Shown piece after piece: positions 61,293 to 64,000 of a DNA stretch of 64,000 bases. Numbering within the stretch: position 1 is the first letter of the stretch; every line of letters starts with the position of its first letter. This DNA is from UBA5158 sp963692955 (lineage in GTDB: Bacteria; Pseudomonadota; Gammaproteobacteria; DSM-16500), in the NCBI GenBank assembly GCA_963692955.1, contig OY843587.1, positions 248,001-312,000 of the forward strand, written 5' to 3'. The position numbers and the translations under genes were made by a program. The notes beneath the pieces are model-generated. The model made no database searches. It was given only the letters and a program-made list of their open reading frames with translations, and had not been told where the DNA came from.

Positions 61293-63038
61293 ATGCGATT
61301 GCAAACATTAAAAATTAGCCTTCTATTATTTTCTACTTTGTTGCTAGCAACAGACGCTATAGCCGCGCCCATCGGTCCGGGTTCCACACCCTCCAGTATT
61401 TTGCCCTCGTCGCAGTTAGTCGGCCAAGGCATTAACTTCACCGATCCCGGCCGCGCCGCGCATGAGTTACAAAAAAAATTACCTTATCTGCCTAAAGTCG
61501 GCGGCAAATCGCAAATTAAAACGCAACAGCCCGCGGTAACAAAAGCCAGTAAATTAAGCTTCAAACTCAATAACGTGATTTTCGAGGGGAATACGGTTTA
61601 CTCGGATAAACAATTGCGCGCGACTTTCGAGCCTTACATCAACCAGTCAATCACGTTAGGAGAGTTAGAAGGTTTAGTGCATCAAATCACGGTAAAATAT
61701 CGCGACGCCGGCTATATTCTTTCGCGCGCTATTCTACCGCCGCAAACGATCAAAGGCGGGATCGTGAAGGTGCGTCTGATTGAAGGTTTTGTGAGCGACT
61801 TCCAAGTCAAAGGCGACGCTGGACGTGCAAAAAAATTATTGTACGCCTACGGTTCTCATATCCAAGCGTCAAGGCCAATGCAAATTCACACGCTGCAGCG
61901 TTATACGCTGCTCGCGAATGATTTACCTGGCTATACGGTGGAATCGTTATTAACGCCTTCGCCGAATGTTCCCGAGGGTGCGGATTTAACTTTCGTCACT
62001 AAGCGCGTGACCCACAGCGAATATATTTCTTACGATAATTTAGGCACGCGCTTTTTGGGCCCGCAAGAAACGACCTTAGGCGGAAGTTGGTTTGGTTTAC
62101 TCGCACCCGGCGACAACACCAGTTTCCGTTTCACGGTCACCGGTCGGCCGCAGCAATTACGTTATCATGAATTAACGCACATTATGCCGATCGGCGCGAA
62201 CGGCATGCGTTGGCAATTTGGCTCGGATTACGCGGAAACGCGGCCAGGTTTTGTATTAAAACCGGCGCTCATCGTCGGCCGTAACTTTTTAGTCTTTACC
62301 GATCTAAGTTATCCTTGGATCCGTGACCGCGGCAAAAACTTCATTACGCACGCCGCGTTTAATTATCAAAATGTCACGTCGACGATTTTAAGTTTTCCAT
62401 TTTACCAAGATCGTATCCGCTCACTGGTAGTAGGTTTTTCATTTGATCATGTCGACACGTATCACGGCGTCAATTCTATCGGCATGGATGCGACGCATGG
62501 TTTTAATTTCTGGGGCGCAAGTATGCACGCGTTGCAATCTCGACCTGAAGCGGGAAGTATTTACACGCGCATCAATCTTTCTGTTTCGCGCACGCAAGCG
62601 CTCACGCAGCGTTTTTCACTTTATATCGGCACGCACGCGCAATATTCTTTTGAGCCATTGTTGGCGACGGAACAATTCGGTGTCGGCGGCCCAGACATCG
62701 GCCGCGGTTATGATCCTTCCGAAATTGTCGGTGACACTGGCGCGAGCGGCAAAGTCGAATTACGCATGGACACCACACCGGGCTTCAAGTATTTGCAATC
62801 TGTGCAATACTATATGTTTTATGACGGCGGGATTATTCTCAACAAAGATAGTTTCAATCTTCCTAATCAACAAAGCTTGACCTCCACCGGCGTTGGCGCG
62901 CGACTCTTATTCATGCCTAACATCAGCGGCAACGTTTATTTTGGTAAACCCATTACGAGGCAAGTTGCCGTGCTAACCACCCTCGGTGAAAACTCCACTG
63001 GCGGCCGCGTTTGGTTCCAAATTATTGGATCTGCTTGA
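61293..63038 (+). CDS. TpsB-type outer-membrane transporter, second copy
   Basis: 581 residues, clearly a paralogue of the preceding gene: signal peptide ending AIAA, POTRA (FKLNNVIFEGNTVYSDKQLR, YRDAGYILSRAILPPQ, GIVKVRLIEGFVSDFQV), and the same barrel landmarks SYDNLGTRFLGP, ATEQFGVGG, GRGYDPSEIVGDTG and a final aromatic-containing strand. Divergence is substantial, so this is an old duplication. It is the nearer TpsB to the TpsA gene. Confidence 0.93.
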   Translation: MRLQTLKISLLLFSTLLLATDAIAAPIGPGSTPSSILPSSQLVGQGINFTDPGRAAHELQKKLPYLPKVGGKSQIKTQQPAVTKASKLSFKLNNVIFEGNTVYSDKQLRATFEPYINQSITLGELEGLVHQITVKYRDAGYILSRAILPPQTIKGGIVKVRLIEGFVSDFQVKGDAGRAKKLLYAYGSHIQASRPMQIHTLQRYTLLANDLPGYTVESLLTPSPNVPEGADLTFVTKRVTHSEYISYDNLGTRFLGPQETTLGGSWFGLLAPGDNTSFRFTVTGRPQQLRYHELTHIMPIGANGMRWQFGSDYAETRPGFVLKPALIVGRNFLVFTDLSYPWIRDRGKNFITHAAFNYQNVTSTILSFPFYQDRIRSLVVGFSFDHVDTYHGVNSIGMDATHGFNFWGASMHALQSRPEAGSIYTRINLSVSRTQALTQRFSLYIGTHAQYSFEPLLATEQFGVGGPDIGRGYDPSEIVGDTGASGKVELRMDTTPGFKYLQSVQYYMFYDGGIILNKDSFNLPNQQSLTSTGVGARLLFMPNISGNVYFGKPITRQVAVLTTLGENSTGGRVWFQIIGSA

Positions 63039-63356
63039 TAATACTAATAAATTTGTCTTTAGAGTCTCTTTTATCGCTTTTTTCTTTTTTTTTAAGACAC
63101 TAAAATCATTTTTAGCGAATTATTCAAAAGAATCAAATACCCATCTACACCGATCATACCCTAATTTTTCATCCATTTAATTTCCGATAATTGTCAAATT
63201 TATCATGTGGTTACATCTGCAATTTTTTTACGCTATAGCTGGTTAAATTCCATATGTGAACTATAGTTAATAGAGTGAAGAAAATACCCAACATATAAAG
63301 GACAAGATTAAAACTATAAAAATAAAAAATAGTTTCTCAAGCTAACAGAGGCGGCA
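63039..63356 (+). promoter_or_regulatory. AT-rich leader between tpsB and tpsA
   Basis: 318 bp without a gene, clearly AT-richer than the coding flanks, with T runs after the tpsB stop and an A-rich stretch before tpsA. TATAGT-like -10 sequences occur (about 63262-63267), so tpsA may have its own promoter; no convincing -35 or terminator is seen. Confidence 0.4.
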
Positions 63357-64000
63357 GTGGAAAGTAAAAATCAGATGATCACAAAAAAGCTATTAGCGCT
63401 AAACGACCGTTTAGCTAGCCTCGCCACGCTTTGTAAAAAAGCGTTGGTGCTGAGCTTTATCGTTTGTGTGTTACCGACTACCTTAATGGCAAATCCAACC
63501 GGCGGCAATGTTTCAGCCGGTAGCGCTACGATTTCCAACAGTAACGACACGACGACTATCACTCAGACTTCTAGCAGCGCGGTAGTTGATTGGAACACGT
63601 TTAACATTAGCGCGAATGAAACTACGAAATTCGTTCAACCTTCTTCAAGCGCAATCACACTTAACCGAATTAACGGCAGTTACGGCGCGTCCACCATATT
63701 GGGAAAATTAAACGCGAACGGTCAAGTCTGGTTAGTCAATCCCGCGGGTATTTTCTTTGGCGCATCCGCGCAAGTGAATGTCGGCAGCCTGTTAGCGACC
63801 ACCGCGAATATTACTAACGCGGATTTCATGGCGGGCAATTATCACTTCATGCAAGCAGCCGGCTGGAATGGTTCCGTCATCAACATGGGTAAAATAACCG
63901 TCGCGCAAAATGGGTTAGTCGCGCTCGTCGCACCGGGTGTCGCTAACAGTGGTACCATCACCGCGCGTTTAGGCACGGTGGTATTGGCGGCCGGCAACGA
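63357..64000 (+). CDS. TpsA filamentous-haemagglutinin-type exoprotein, N-terminal part (cut by the window end)
   Basis: Open to the right edge; 214 codons visible from GTG 63357, chosen for AGAGG 5 bp upstream (an ATG at 63375 is the alternative). Long signal peptide: a charged N-region, then ALVLSFIVCVLPTTLMA. The TPS domain follows: NPTGGNVSAGSATISNS, TDWNTFNIS-like VVDWNTFNIS, ITLNRINGSYGASTILGKL, and the secretion motif as VNPAGIFFGASAQVNVG (NPNG in most members), then beta-helix repeats. It is secreted by one or both TpsB proteins, as an adhesin or toxin; the effector end is out of view. Confidence 0.92.
   Translation, partial: MESKNQMITKKLLALNDRLASLATLCKKALVLSFIVCVLPTTLMANPTGGNVSAGSATISNSNDTTTITQTSSSAVVDWNTFNISANETTKFVQPSSSAITLNRINGSYGASTILGKLNANGQVWLVNPAGIFFGASAQVNVGSLLATTANITNADFMAGNYHFMQAAGWNGSVINMGKITVAQNGLVALVAPGVANSGTITARLGTVVLAAGN

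Noticed and set aside
1..64000. CRISPR array, rRNA, tRNA or prophage
   Set aside because: No regularly spaced direct repeats, no rRNA-like stretches, no recognisable tRNA T-loop/acceptor pattern and no phage structural genes were seen; reading by eye could miss a divergent tRNA.
1..64000. Insertion sequence or transposase
   Set aside because: No open frame with transposase-like motifs was found; mobile-DNA signs are limited to short non-coding repeats.

Overview
The window looks like an origin-proximal piece of chromosome from a gammaproteobacterium, most likely a member of the Legionellales (Legionella/Coxiella/Berkiella-like). The evidence is a DotU/IcmH-IcmF pair of the type IVB secretion kind, a eukaryote-type orotate phosphoribosyltransferase, a J-domain protein and several long Ser/Pro-rich or coiled-coil proteins of unknown function. 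The housekeeping genes have typical gammaproteobacterial order (rpmH-rnpA-yidD-yidC-mnmE; mnmG-rsmG-parA; ubiE-ubiJ-ubiB; proC-yggT-rdgB). The genus cannot be fixed from sequence reading alone.

Layout. 1-7.8 kb: the end of a PBP4-type peptidase, then a long leftward series mnmG, rsmG, parA, queF, ubiE, ubiJ, ubiB; parB is not next to parA. 8-12 kb: a secreted PEBP protein, then dotU, a truncated icmF and a coiled-coil gene closed by a terminator. 12.2-14.6 kb: a hydrolase/phosphoribosyltransferase pair, a His-rich membrane protein and a duplicated remnant of its 3' end between two repeats. 14.6-18.4 kb: the mnmE-yidC-yidD-rnpA-rpmH group. 18.4-21.5 kb: two AT-rich regions with DnaA-box-like sites and a shared palindrome, flanking a small membrane protein, a trpR homologue and a J-domain protein; these are candidate replication origin regions. 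21.5-28.7 kb: folC, two linked unknown proteins, and the folate genes folB and folK-folP with def and an aldo/keto reductase.

28.8-35.7 kb is a complete SUF iron-sulfur operon (Rrf2 regulator, sufB, C, D, S, a SufU/IscU-type scaffold, an A-type carrier, sufT, monothiol glutaredoxin), mostly joined by start/stop overlaps. 36-45.6 kb holds mgtC, coq7, a YadGH-type ABC exporter, rdgB, yggT, proC, a DUF4015 secreted protein, yggS and a class A beta-lactamase-like protein without a signal peptide. 45.6-50 kb has a chimeric open frame carrying a 60-bp copy of pckA, then pckA and an EmrAB-type efflux pair. 50-55.6 kb has a large unknown protein, a toxin-antitoxin locus with a broken toxin, a Lys-rich DUF6496 protein, pyrE and a stand-alone AsnRS/AspRS-like catalytic core.

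55.7-64 kb is a cell-surface block: a secreted FecR-domain protein, a CHASE2 adenylate/guanylate cyclase, two consecutive TpsB outer-membrane transporters and the start of a filamentous-haemagglutinin-type TpsA exoprotein that runs off the window. Together the TPS block, the DotU-IcmF remnant and the effector-like unknowns suggest a host-associated lifestyle. That is inference. The best-supported unusual items are the paired origin-like regions, the IcmF lacking its periplasmic domain, the hairpins inside and after the synthetase-like gene ahead of pyrE, and the double TpsB.
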